12,710 nucleotides of DNA, from NCBI GenBank assembly GCA_946624335.1, contig CAMOSA010000061.1, positions 1 through 12,710 of the forward strand. The letters run 5' to 3'. This DNA is from an uncultured Prevotellaceae bacterium. GTDB lineage: Bacteria > Bacteroidota > Bacteroidia > Bacteroidales > Bacteroidaceae. Positions 5,462 through 12,627 of the stretch are shown here, piece after piece. A program made the translations under genes and the position numbers. Under the pieces are notes generated by a model. It was not told the DNA's origin. It worked only from the letters and a program-made list of their open reading frames with translations, and made no database searches. Numbering within the stretch: position 1 is the stretch's first letter; every line of letters begins with the position of its first letter.

Positions 5462-7735
5462 TCAGCTGATGCGTATGACCTCCTCGATGCCGTCGATCTT
5501 CTTGATGTTCTTGATGATGACGTCGAGGTCTTCGGTGTCGAAGACGCTCAGCTCGATATCGCCCTGGAAGATGCCGTCGTTGGCGGCGATGGAGAGGCGA
5601 TGCACGTTGACGTTGAGCTGCTGCGTGACGACGTCCGTGAGGCTCTTGATGATGCCTACGCGGTCGATGCCCTCCATGTGCAGCGTCGCTGAGAAATAGA
5701 TCTTCTTGTGTGTGTCCCAGAAGACGGCGATGATATGATTGCCGTCGACGTTCTTGAGGCGATTGGCAATCTCGCAGCCGCGTTTGTGTATGATGATGCG
5801 GTTCTGCTCGTCGACGTATCCGAGCACTTCGTCGCCGGGTATGGGATGGCAGTCGGGACAGAGCGTGACGCGCCCTATGTTCTCCTCGCTCAGGTAGAGG
5901 GGTTTCTTGCGATCCACGGGCGGCAGCGGCTTTCCCTCGTCGGCGGCGAGTTCGATACCGCCTGCCTTGTTACGGCTCTTGAGGAACGGCACAAAACGTT
6001 TCCAGCTGCTGCGGCTGGGCTGTTTGGGGCTGCTGTCATCGGTGCGGACGGCGGTCAGGTCATCGTCGTCGAGCACGACCTTGCCGGCGCCGATGGCGAT
6101 GAGCAGTTCCTCGCGCGACGCCGTCTGATGGGCTTTGACGAGACGGTCGAGGACGAGGCTGTTGGCCACCATCTCATGACTGATGCACCAGTCTTCGAGC
6201 AGGTCCTCGCCCGCTTTCTGCTGTCGCCGACGCTCCTTGCGCAACACGGCGGAAATCTTGTTCTTTGCCTTGGCTGTCGTGGCGATATCGAGCCATTCGG
6301 GTACGACGTGAGCGCTGTTGGACGAGAGCACCTCGACTTGGTCGCCGCTTTTCAGCTCGTAGTTGATGGGCACGAGCTGATGGTTGACCTTGGCGCCGAT
6401 ACAGCGCGTGCCGAGCTCCGAGTGGATGACGAAGGCGAAGTCGAGCACGGTGCATCCGGCCGGCATCGTCTTGAACTCGCCTTTCGGCGTGATGACGAGA
6501 ATCTCGGAAGAGTAGAGGTTCAGGCGTATCGTCGAGAGGAAGTCCATAGCCGAGGGCTGGGGATCATCGAGCAGCTCCTTGATGGTGGCGAGCCATTTGT
6601 CGAGCTCCGTCTCGCTGGCCGACGTGTCCTTGCTGCCCTCCTTGTATTTCCAGTGGGCCGCGAAGCCGCGCTCTGCCATGTCGTCCATGCGGCGCGAACG
6701 TATCTGCAGCTCTATCCACCGGCCCTGAGGGCTCATCAGGGTAGTGTGCAGTGCCTGATAGCCATTGCTCTTGGGGTTGTTCAGCCAGTCGCGGAAGCGG
6801 TCGGGGTGGGCACGATAGATGGCCGTGCAGGCGGCGTAGATCTGGAAACAGTCGGGGATTTCGCTCTCCTCGCTCAGCGGGTCGAAGATGATGCGCACGG
6901 CCAACAGGTCGTAGATCTCCTCGAAGCTGACGTGCTTGTGCTGCATCTTCATCCAGATGCTGAAGGGTCGCTTGATACGGGCCTTGATGTCGTAGTGGAA
7001 ACCGAGCTTGTCGAGGCGCTGACGTATGGGGAGTATGAACGTGCGGAACGAGTCGTCGAGGTGCGGACGTATCTGCTCGAGCTGCTCACAGATCTTGGCG
7101 TGCGCCTCGGGTTGTTCATACTGAAAGCTCAGGTCTTCCAGCTCCTCCTTGATGAGGTTCAGACCGAGGCGGTTGGCCAGCGGGGCGTAGATATAGAGTG
7201 TCTCGCCCGCGATCTTATATTGCTTGTGTGGAGGTTGTGAACCGAGGGTCCGCATGTTGTGCAGGCGGTCGCTGATCTTGATGAGTATGACGCGTATGTC
7301 ATCGCTCATCGTCAGCAGCAGCTTCTTGAACGACTCGGCCTGTGCCGAGGCCTTGTCGCCGAAGATGCCGCCCGCGATCTTCGTCAATCCGTCGACGATC
7401 TGGGCTATCTTCTCGCCGAAGATGTTGGTCAGGTCCTCGACGGTGTATTCGGTGTCCTCGACGACGTCGTGCAGCAGTGCGGCACAGATGCTGGTGGAGC
7501 CCAGCCCGATCTCGCCGCAGACGATCTGCGCCACGGCCAGCGGGTGCATGATATAAGGCTCGCCGGAGAGACGGCGCACTCCCTTATGCGCCTGCTTGGC
7601 GAAGTAGAAAGCCTTGGTGATGATGTCGACTTTCTTGCGGTGAGGCGAAGCGAGATACGTGTCGAGCAGATGCTGGAAGGCCTGCTGCACCATTTCTTCG
7701 TCTTGTTGAGCTTGTCGGATGGCGTCGTCGTCCAT
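5462..7735 (-). CDS. rsh: Bifunctional (p)ppGpp synthetase/hydrolase, RelA/SpoT homologue
   Basis: Cytoplasmic enzyme that makes and degrades the alarmone (p)ppGpp in the stringent response. The 757-residue protein has the full long-RSH architecture. The hydrolase HD domain has H64, HDVVEDT at 89-95 and DRLHNM at 156-161. The synthetase domain has YDLLAVR at 275-281 including D276, GYQALHT at 325-331 and ELQIR at 342-346 with E342. A TGS domain follows (about 410-470), then a helical region, a cysteine-containing segment (C626, C629, C654) and a C-terminal ACT domain (about 678-757). The synthetase loop reads RFRD (313-316). This basic form is typical of bifunctional enzymes, in contrast to the acidic EFDD of synthetase-only RelA. 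With the intact HD motifs, both activities are expected. It is the last gene of the parA-parB-DUF5683-transglycosylase unit, 24 nt after its neighbour. Confidence 0.96.
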   Translation of the reverse strand: MDDDAIRQAQQDEEMVQQAFQHLLDTYLASPHRKKVDIITKAFYFAKQAHKGVRRLSGEPYIMHPLAVAQIVCGEIGLGSTSICAALLHDVVEDTEYTVEDLTNIFGEKIAQIVDGLTKIAGGIFGDKASAQAESFKKLLLTMSDDIRVILIKISDRLHNMRTLGSQPPHKQYKIAGETLYIYAPLANRLGLNLIKEELEDLSFQYEQPEAHAKICEQLEQIRPHLDDSFRTFILPIRQRLDKLGFHYDIKARIKRPFSIWMKMQHKHVSFEEIYDLLAVRIIFDPLSEESEIPDCFQIYAACTAIYRAHPDRFRDWLNNPKSNGYQALHTTLMSPQGRWIELQIRSRRMDDMAERGFAAHWKYKEGSKDTSASETELDKWLATIKELLDDPQPSAMDFLSTIRLNLYSSEILVITPKGEFKTMPAGCTVLDFAFVIHSELGTRCIGAKVNHQLVPINYELKSGDQVEVLSSNSAHVVPEWLDIATTAKAKNKISAVLRKERRRQQKAGEDLLEDWCISHEMVANSLVLDRLVKAHQTASREELLIAIGAGKVVLDDDDLTAVRTDDSSPKQPSRSSWKRFVPFLKSRNKAGGIELAADEGKPLPPVDRKKPLYLSEENIGRVTLCPDCHPIPGDEVLGYVDEQNRIIIHKRGCEIANRLKNVDGNHIIAVFWDTHKKIYFSATLHMEGIDRVGIIKSLTDVVTQQLNVNVHRLSIAANDGIFQGDIELSVFDTEDLDVIIKNIKKIDGIEEVIRIS

Positions 7736-7759
7736 AGAGCGTAATCGTTGTTTTAGCGT

Positions 7760-9097
7760 TTATTTCACCCTCAGTTTTTGTCCGGCCCTGATGTTGTTGC
7801 CTCTCAAACCATTGAGTCGGCGCAGCTTGGCCACCGTGGTGCCGTTGCGTCGTGCTATGGCACCGAGGTTATCGCCTCGGCGTACGGTAACGGAGCTGCC
7901 TCCACGCCCTCTGCTGCGTCCGCGACGTCCCTTGCGCGTCGACACCTTGCTCTTGCGTGCGGGGCTCTCGTCCTGCGCGATCTCTATCTCGCGGCGGCTC
8001 GTGAGCAGTTCCGTGGCACGATAGCTGTAGATGCTGTCGCCGGCCTCGATGAAGGCGTTCATGGCCAGGGTGGGCAGGCGCAGGGTGCAGGTATGGCTGT
8101 CGCCGGGGATGAGGGCTGTCCGGTACTGCGGGTTCAGCGCCCGCACCTCGTCGGCCGGTACGTTGCATTTGGCCACGATCTGGTCGACGTGCAGGTTGCG
8201 ATTGAGGCGCACGGTGTCCGTCGATGCGGGCAGCATAGTCGATGCCGGACAGATATTGTGCTCGCAATAGTAGTTCATCACGTAGTTGGCAGCGATGAAG
8301 GCGGGTACATAGCCACGCGTCTCACGGGGCAGGTAGGGGTAGATCTTCCAATAGTCGCGCTCGCCGCCGGCACGCGTGATGGCCTTACGGACATTATTGG
8401 GACCGCAGTTGTAGGAGGCGATGGCCAGCGACCAGTCGCCGAAGATGTCGTAGAGGTCCTTCAGGTAGTGGGCCGCGGCGTAGCTGGCCTTGATGGGGTC
8501 CTTGCGCTCGTCGATGAGGCTGGTGATCTCCAGACCGTACTGCTTGCCCGTAGTGATCATGAACTGCCAAAGGCCTACGGCTCCCGCACGACTGACAGCC
8601 ATGGGGTTCAAGGCCGACTCGATGACGGGCAGGTACTTCAGCTCCAAAGGCAGCTGATAGGCTTCGAGCGCCTCCTCGAAGATGGGTATATAGAAGTTGC
8701 TGGCGCCCAGCATAATGCTCACCGTACGGCGCAGACGGCCTGTGTACTGATCGATCATACTGCGCACGACGTCGTTGTAGGGCATCTCGATCACGTTGGG
8801 CAGCCGCTGCAGGCGATGGATATAAGTTTCCTTGTCGAATTCCGGGTTCTCACCCGTCGTACAGTCGCCATCGGGGATCAGGTAGCTACGGTTGTTCCAC
8901 TCGGTCAGCAGGCTGTCGAGCTCCGTGGTCATGCCCTCGGGCAAGGCTATCTCACCGTCATCGGACAGGGGGTCGTCCACGTACTCGACATCGTCGTCGT
9001 CATCGTCCTCGTCGTCGTAGACGTCCTGGGCATACAGTGCTGAGGGCGCAGTGGCCATGAGTGCGGAGAGGATAGCTATGGATAGGTGGTGTCTCAT
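7760..9097 (-). CDS. mltD: Membrane-bound-type lytic murein transglycosylase with LysM domain (MltD-like)
   Basis: Cleaves the glycan strands of peptidoglycan in the periplasm, forming 1,6-anhydro-muropeptides. The 445-residue product begins with a signal peptide (about 1-23, ending YAQ). A very acidic tract of mostly Asp (25-42) follows. The GH23/SLT domain covers about 115-280: catalytic E160 sits in PVIESAL, with GAVGLWQFM at 172-180 and IASYNCGPNNV at 226-236. A degenerate LysM-like region (about 297-340) precedes a strongly basic linker rich in Arg, Lys and Gly (381-400) and a C-terminal LysM (402-445) that should bind peptidoglycan. No lipobox cysteine is seen, so membrane attachment as in E. 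coli MltD is uncertain. Gaps are 52 nt to the DUF5683 gene upstream and 24 nt to rsh downstream. Confidence 0.92.
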   Translation of the reverse strand: MRHHLSIAILSALMATAPSALYAQDVYDDEDDDDDDVEYVDDPLSDDGEIALPEGMTTELDSLLTEWNNRSYLIPDGDCTTGENPEFDKETYIHRLQRLPNVIEMPYNDVVRSMIDQYTGRLRRTVSIMLGASNFYIPIFEEALEAYQLPLELKYLPVIESALNPMAVSRAGAVGLWQFMITTGKQYGLEITSLIDERKDPIKASYAAAHYLKDLYDIFGDWSLAIASYNCGPNNVRKAITRAGGERDYWKIYPYLPRETRGYVPAFIAANYVMNYYCEHNICPASTMLPASTDTVRLNRNLHVDQIVAKCNVPADEVRALNPQYRTALIPGDSHTCTLRLPTLAMNAFIEAGDSIYSYRATELLTSRREIEIAQDESPARKSKVSTRKGRRGRSRGRGGSSVTVRRGDNLGAIARRNGTTVAKLRRLNGLRGNNIRAGQKLRVK

Positions 9098-9149
9098 CTT
9101 TTATGTCTTAATCGTATATATTTATTATTTATTTTCTTGTCCTTACGGG

Positions 9150-10043
9150 TCAGTACCTCAGGCTGAGGGTCAGTCCCAGCCCCTGATACCGCCATGCGTT
9201 GCCCTGACCCAAGTGGCGGTCGGCCGGTGGCGCGATGACGGCCGGCTGCACCTGCAGCGAGAGGTCCTCAGAGATATCGAAGCTCGAGAGTTCGGCGTCG
9301 ACGTAGGCGTCGATGACGCTGAGCGCATAGACGGCGGCAAAGGCCATGATACTCATATCGCGGTACTTGCGATAGTAGTTCTTCTTGTTCTTGAAGATTT
9401 CCTGGAACTGCTCCTCGCGGCCCGCGATGTTATAGTTCAGCGGAAGCATCTTCTCGTAGGACTTCGTGTTGGGGTCGCTGTCCATGATATCGAGGTAGGC
9501 CTGCGAGTAGTCGCTGAGCATCTGCCCGTTCCAGTTGAGGGCGTAAGCGCAACCGAGGAATCCGCCATAGATGATGGGTAGTTTCCAATATTTATGGTTG
9601 TAGATCTGTCCTGCCCCAGGCAGCACGAGGCTGAGCCACAGGGCTCGCGTCGGATCGGGACGGAACGCTGGACGCATCGCCTCGACAATAGCCGTGGCAA
9701 CGCTGTCGGCACGCGAGAGGGTCATGGAGTCGGCGACGATGGTGGTCTGCGCGATGCGTGCAGCCAAGCTGTCAGCCTTGGCCCCCTCGCGGGCTACACG
9801 TTCCTCGAGGGGGGCGACGGCGAGCAGGCTGTCGGCTGGCACAGATGTGCTGTCTGTCGGTACGCTTGTGCTATCAGCCGGAGCGAATGTGCTAACTGCC
9901 GGAGCGCTTGTGCTAACTGCCGGTGCGCTTATGCTAACTGCCGGAGCGTGCATGGCAAAGCCATGCGCCGTCATCGTCGCCGGAACCCCGCTCAGTGTGA
10001 GCACGGTAGCCAATAGACCTATGTATTTACTTAGACCCTTCAA
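9150..10043 (-). CDS. DUF5683 family protein with N-terminal heptapeptide repeats
   Basis: Function unknown. The 297-residue product begins with a signal-peptide-like hydrophobic stretch (about 5-26). Six seven-residue repeats follow (33-74) of the pattern (A/V)P(A/T)(V/D)S(T/I/L)(S/F/L), low in complexity and probably disordered. The conserved DUF5683 core starts near residue 128: ALWLSLVLPGAGQIYNHKYW (134-153), with a PGAGQ turn, and a hydrophobic segment to about 171. A second hydrophobic segment lies at about 229-247, and the C-terminus SLRY is aromatic. This suggests an envelope or membrane-associated protein with two possible membrane segments. Position between parB and the transglycosylase gene is, from memory, typical for this family in Bacteroidota, hinting at an envelope role coordinated with cell division. 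The stop is 52 nt before the next gene. Confidence 0.85.
   Translation of the reverse strand: MKGLSKYIGLLATVLTLSGVPATMTAHGFAMHAPAVSISAPAVSTSAPAVSTFAPADSTSVPTDSTSVPADSLLAVAPLEERVAREGAKADSLAARIAQTTIVADSMTLSRADSVATAIVEAMRPAFRPDPTRALWLSLVLPGAGQIYNHKYWKLPIIYGGFLGCAYALNWNGQMLSDYSQAYLDIMDSDPNTKSYEKMLPLNYNIAGREEQFQEIFKNKKNYYRKYRDMSIMAFAAVYALSVIDAYVDAELSSFDISEDLSLQVQPAVIAPPADRHLGQGNAWRYQGLGLTLSLRY
9822..9947 (-). repeat. Six in-frame 21-bp tandem repeats within the DUF5683 gene
   Basis: A 126-bp run of six 21-bp units encodes the heptapeptides APAVSIS, APAVSTS, APAVSTF, APADSTS, VPTDSTS and VPADSLL (residues 33-74). The units nearest the N-terminus are most alike at DNA level, sharing GCTAACTGCCGGNGCGC on the plus strand, so this end looks most recently expanded. 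Because 21 is a multiple of three, changes in copy number would keep the frame and alter only the length of the linker after the signal peptide. Confidence 0.85.
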
Positions 10044-10071
10044 TGTCTGATGTCCTGTTTGCAGTTGCCGA

Positions 10072-10965
10072 TCAGTTTTTCAGTTTGTCCAGCAGTGCCA
10101 CGATGCGTTCCATCTCCTCTTCGTTGGCAAAAGGAATGGTGATCTTACCCTTCCCCTTGTCCGAACAGGTGAACTGCACCTTTGTCTGGAAACATTTTGA
10201 GAGGTTATCCCTCAACATGGCATACTCGTGGCTCAGTGTCGAGCGCCGGGGGCGCAGCCGCTGCTGTCCTACGCTGACGCTCTCGCCCTGCGTGAGCCGC
10301 CGCACGAGTTCCTCCACGCGTCGCACGCTGAGATGGTCGCGTTGCACTTCGGCGAAGACCTTCAGCTGCAGCGCCGGGTCGTCCAGCGAGAGCAAAGCAC
10401 GGGCATGGCCCATCTCGAGCTCGCGGTTCTGCAGCGCCATCTGTATGCTGGCCGGCAGCTTCAGCAGTCGCAGGTAGTTGGTCACCGTAGCGCGCTTCTT
10501 GCCGACGCGTTCACTCAGGCGGTCCTGCGTCATGCCATATTGTTCGAGCAGGTGTTGGTAGGCCAAGGCTATCTCCAGGGCGTTCAGGTCCTGACGCTGT
10601 ATGTTCTCGATGAGGGCCATCTCCATCACATTCTCGTCGCTGGCCGTGAGGATATAAGCGGGAATGACCTTCAGCCCCGCCATCTGCGAGGCGCGCCAGC
10701 GGCGCTCGCCGGCAATAATTTCGTAGGTCCCGTCGTCGAGCTTGCGTAGCGTGATGGGCTGGATGATACCAATCTCGCGGATGCTGTCGGAGAGCTCCTG
10801 CAGCGCTTCGGCGTCAAACTCGTGGCGGGGCTGGTTGGGGTTGGGGTGAATCAGCGAGAGCTCGATCTCGTTGATGCTCGACGAGCCCTCGGTGTGTACC
10901 TCGTCGGTCTGGATCAGGGCGTCCAGGCCACGGCCCAAAGCTGGATATTTCTTATGCGGTGCCAT
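10072..10965 (-). CDS. parB: Chromosome-partitioning protein ParB (Spo0J family)
   Basis: DNA-binding CTPase that loads at parS near the origin, spreads as a clamp, and works with ParA in chromosome segregation. The 297-residue protein shows all landmarks of chromosomal ParB. The N-terminal ParA-interacting motif is LGRGLDALI (10-18). The ParB/Srx domain has NPNQPR (42-47), the CTP-binding box GERRWRAS (86-93) and ENIQRQDLNALE (120-131). The helix-turn-helix is at about 144-166 (MTQDRLSERVGKKRATVTNY), and the C-terminal dimerisation region, rich in Glu, Lys and Leu, covers about 275-297. The gene follows parA by 36 nt and precedes the DUF5683 gene by 28 nt on the same strand. No parS-like site (palindrome around CACGTG) was found in the window by eye. 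Complete, with no oddities. Confidence 0.96.
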   Translation of the reverse strand: MAPHKKYPALGRGLDALIQTDEVHTEGSSSINEIELSLIHPNPNQPRHEFDAEALQELSDSIREIGIIQPITLRKLDDGTYEIIAGERRWRASQMAGLKVIPAYILTASDENVMEMALIENIQRQDLNALEIALAYQHLLEQYGMTQDRLSERVGKKRATVTNYLRLLKLPASIQMALQNRELEMGHARALLSLDDPALQLKVFAEVQRDHLSVRRVEELVRRLTQGESVSVGQQRLRPRRSTLSHEYAMLRDNLSKCFQTKVQFTCSDKGKGKITIPFANEEEMERIVALLDKLKN

Positions 10966-11001
10966 TCTTAATTCTCTTTCTATATCTTTCCTCTATAATC
11001 T

Positions 11002-11775
11002 TTAATTTCTCGAAGCGTTCTTCTCCATGATTTCCTTAGCCAGCTCCAGGTGGTTACGCGCTCCGGCGCTGTCCACGTCATAGAGGATGGCGGGTACGCC
11101 GTGGCCCGGCGCCTCGGCCAGCTTGACGTTGCGGTTGATGACGGTCTGGAACACCAGTTCCTGGAAGTGGCGTTGCACGTCGTCTTTCACCTGATTGGAG
11201 AGGCGCAGGCGTGAGTCGAACATCGTCAGCAGGAAGCCCTCGATCTCCAGCTGGGGATTCAGCTTCTGCTTGATAATCTTGATCGTATTGAGCAGCTTGG
11301 AGATACCCTCCAGCGCGAAATATTCACATTGCACGGGGATAATGACGGAGTCGGCGGCGGTAAGGGCATTCACCGTGATCAAGCCCAGCGACGGCGAACA
11401 GTCGATGAGGATATAGTCATAGTCCTTCAGCAGCGGGCGCAGCAGACCAGCCATGACGCGTTCGCGCGACGGCAGGTTCAGCATCTCTATCTCAGCGCCC
11501 ACCAGATTGATGTGGCTTGCCACGAGGTCGAGGCCCGGCACATCAGTCTCGAAGAGGGCCTCGCGGATGTCAGCGCCCCCCACCAGGCAGTCGTAGAGAC
11601 TCGTCTCAACCGTCTGGACATCAATGCCCAGGCCGCTGGAGGCATTGGCCTGAGGGTCAGCATCGACGAGCAGCACGCGCTGCTCCAGCGTGGCCAGCGA
11701 GGCAGCCAGGTTCATCGAGGTCGTCGTCTTGCCGACGCCGCCTTTCTGATTGGCCAAAGCAATTATTTTTCCCAT
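11002..11775 (-). CDS. parA: Chromosome-partitioning ATPase ParA (Soj family)
   Basis: Deviant-Walker ATPase that binds nucleoid DNA and, stimulated by ParB, moves origin regions apart. From the ATG at 11775 the product has 257 residues and begins directly with MGKIIALANQKGGVGKTTT. The deviant Walker A is at 11-18 with signature lysine K11 and K16. Walker A' (VDADPQ) has D38 and Walker B (ILIDCSPS) has D125. A longer in-frame start at 11829 would add 18 residues, but it lies upstream of the predicted transcription start and is rejected. A short N-terminus without a helix-turn-helix marks the small chromosomal Soj type rather than the large plasmid type. It is the first gene of the five-gene minus-strand unit and divergent from tadA. 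Confidence 0.95.
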   Translation of the reverse strand: MGKIIALANQKGGVGKTTTSMNLAASLATLEQRVLLVDADPQANASSGLGIDVQTVETSLYDCLVGGADIREALFETDVPGLDLVASHINLVGAEIEMLNLPSRERVMAGLLRPLLKDYDYILIDCSPSLGLITVNALTAADSVIIPVQCEYFALEGISKLLNTIKIIKQKLNPQLEIEGFLLTMFDSRLRLSNQVKDDVQRHFQELVFQTVINRNVKLAEAPGHGVPAILYDVDSAGARNHLELAKEIMEKNASRN

Positions 11776-11806
11776 AGTGATTTTCTGTCGAACGTTTAAT
11801 AGGGTG

Positions 11807-11814
11807 CAAAGATA
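11807..11814 (-). promoter_or_regulatory. Probable -7 promoter element of the parA operon
   Basis: Minus-strand TATCTTTG matches the Bacteroidota -7 consensus TAnnTTTG and would start transcription near 11800, about 25 nt before the parA ATG. A TTTG lies upstream at 11831-11828, but only about 13 nt away, and no -33 TTTG occurs at the usual 19-21 nt, so the upstream half is weak. A short inverted repeat GGCA/TGCC (11815-11827) abuts the element. It is the only promoter-like site I found for the five-gene unit. Confidence 0.55.
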
Positions 11815-11855
11815 GGCATTTTCTGCCAAAGGGGACTGCTCTTTTAAGCCTTTTT

Positions 11856-11910
11856 CGCTTTTCGGACGTCATTTTTCACTTTCTACTCACTCTTTTTACG
11901 CTTTTCGGAC
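11856..11910. repeat. Pair of CGCTTTTCGGAC direct repeats between parA and tadA
   Basis: CGCTTTTCGGAC occurs at 11856-11867 and again at 11899-11910, 43 bp apart start to start. Each is preceded by CTTTTT with a one-base difference in spacing, so the similarity covers about 18 bp. Both copies lie between the two divergent -7 elements (11814 and 11953). The spacing, near four helical turns, would place them on the same DNA face, as expected for a regulator or initiator binding site. The role is not established. Confidence 0.6.
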
Positions 11911-11952
11911 AAAAAAACATCAACGTCCATAACTCATCTCTCAACTTTTCCT

Positions 11953-11960
11953 TACCTTTG
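11953..11960 (+). promoter_or_regulatory. Probable -7 promoter element of tadA
   Basis: TACCTTTG fits the Bacteroidota -7 consensus TAnnTTTG exactly. No TTTG is present at 19-21 nt upstream, so the -33 element is poor or absent. Transcription would begin near 11967, giving a leader of about 24 nt before the ATG at 11991. Confidence 0.55.
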
Positions 11961-11990
11961 CAGCGCAAAAAAAGTAACGACCGCCACCCC

Positions 11991-12431
11991 ATGATGTCCA
12001 CAGACGAACACTTTATGCAGCTGGCACTGGCCGACGCCCGCCAGGCGGCCTCCGACGGCGAAGTACCCGTAGGCGCCGTCGTCGTGTGCCGCGACAAGCT
12101 CATAGCCCGGGCGCACAACCTCACCGAGCGGCTCGTCGATGTGACGGCGCACGCCGAGATGCAGGCCATCACGGCAGCAGCAACGGCCCTCGGGGGCAAA
12201 TACCTCAACGAGTGTACGCTGTACGTCACCCTCGAGCCTTGTACGATGTGTGCCGGTGCCATCGCCTGGGCACAACTCGGGCGCCTCGTCTACGGCGCCG
12301 CCGACCCCAAACGAGGCTACACGCGCTATGCTCCCAGCGCCCTGCACCCCAAGACACAAGTCACCTCGGGCATCCTCGCCGAGGACTGCGCCCGCCTCAT
12401 CCAGGATTTCTTTCGGAACAAGAGGACATAA
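11991..12431 (+). CDS. tadA: tRNA-specific adenosine deaminase (A34 to inosine)
   Basis: Deaminates the wobble adenosine of tRNA-Arg(ACG) to inosine, allowing it to read CGU, CGC and CGA. The 146-residue protein has the zinc-dependent cytidine/deoxycytidylate deaminase fold. The metal ligand His and catalytic Glu are in TAHAEMQAI (H54, E56), and the two zinc cysteines are in EPCTMCAGA (C84, C87). The VPVGAVVV strand (25-32) and the C-terminal helix ending DFFRNKR are also typical. Length is normal for TadA. The start is one of two adjacent ATG codons (11991 or 11994); an upstream TTG at 11958 in the same frame overlaps the promoter element and is rejected. It is the only complete plus-strand gene in the window, divergent from parA. 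Confidence 0.95.
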   Translation: MMSTDEHFMQLALADARQAASDGEVPVGAVVVCRDKLIARAHNLTERLVDVTAHAEMQAITAAATALGGKYLNECTLYVTLEPCTMCAGAIAWAQLGRLVYGAADPKRGYTRYAPSALHPKTQVTSGILAEDCARLIQDFFRNKRT

Positions 12432-12559
12432 CGTCAGCACCGGCAAAGAGGGTGAAGACGTACCACGCCTGGTTCGCAGCCTTCCTACGCGCTCTCCCGC
12501 AGGTGAGCTGAGAGACATAGGCGTTCGAGGCAGAAGACTTTGGCATTCAAGCGAAAAGG

Positions 12560-12595
12560 AAGAACCGCAGCACCGATGAGGGTGCTGCGGTTCTT
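12560..12595. terminator. Perfect 15-bp hairpin, probable bidirectional terminator
   Basis: AAGAACCGCAGCACC (12560-12574) and its exact complement GGTGCTGCGGTTCTT (12581-12595) flank a six-base loop. It lies between the convergent tadA (ending 12431) and the minus-strand gene ending at 12628. In the minus direction the stem is followed by TCCTTTTCG, a fair T-rich tail 33 nt after that gene's stop. In the plus direction only the T-rich end of the stem itself is present. It probably serves mainly the minus-strand gene. The bases between tadA and the hairpin (12432-12559) hold nothing recognisable. Confidence 0.85.
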
Positions 12596-12627
12596 ATGTG
12601 AGTGTGAGCTGACGTATAAGGGAGCCG

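Noticed and set aside
5708..7240. Long plus-strand open frame of 510 codons opposite rsh
   Set aside because: It is the antisense shadow of a G+C-rich gene. The translation is low in complexity (Val, Gly, Glu, Ala rich) with no recognisable domain, while the minus strand encodes an intact RelA/SpoT protein.
7778..9043. Plus-strand open frame of 421 codons opposite the transglycosylase gene
   Set aside because: Same antisense effect of biased third positions; no motifs, and the opposing gene has all catalytic and LysM features.
9950..9966. Perfect 7-bp inverted repeat GCATGGC-AAA-GCCATGC
   Set aside because: It lies inside the DUF5683 coding sequence, has no T-run and no evident regulatory position; chance is the simplest explanation.
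11776..11829. N-terminal extension of ParA from the upstream ATG at 11829
   Set aside because: The extension lies upstream of the predicted transcription start and overlaps the -7 element; ParA proteins of this type start directly with MGKIIAxxNQKGG.
11002..12431. A parS centromere site near parAB
   Set aside because: I looked for a palindrome around CACGTG of the TGTTTCACGTGAAACA type in this region and the rest of the window and saw none. parS sites may lie elsewhere near the origin.
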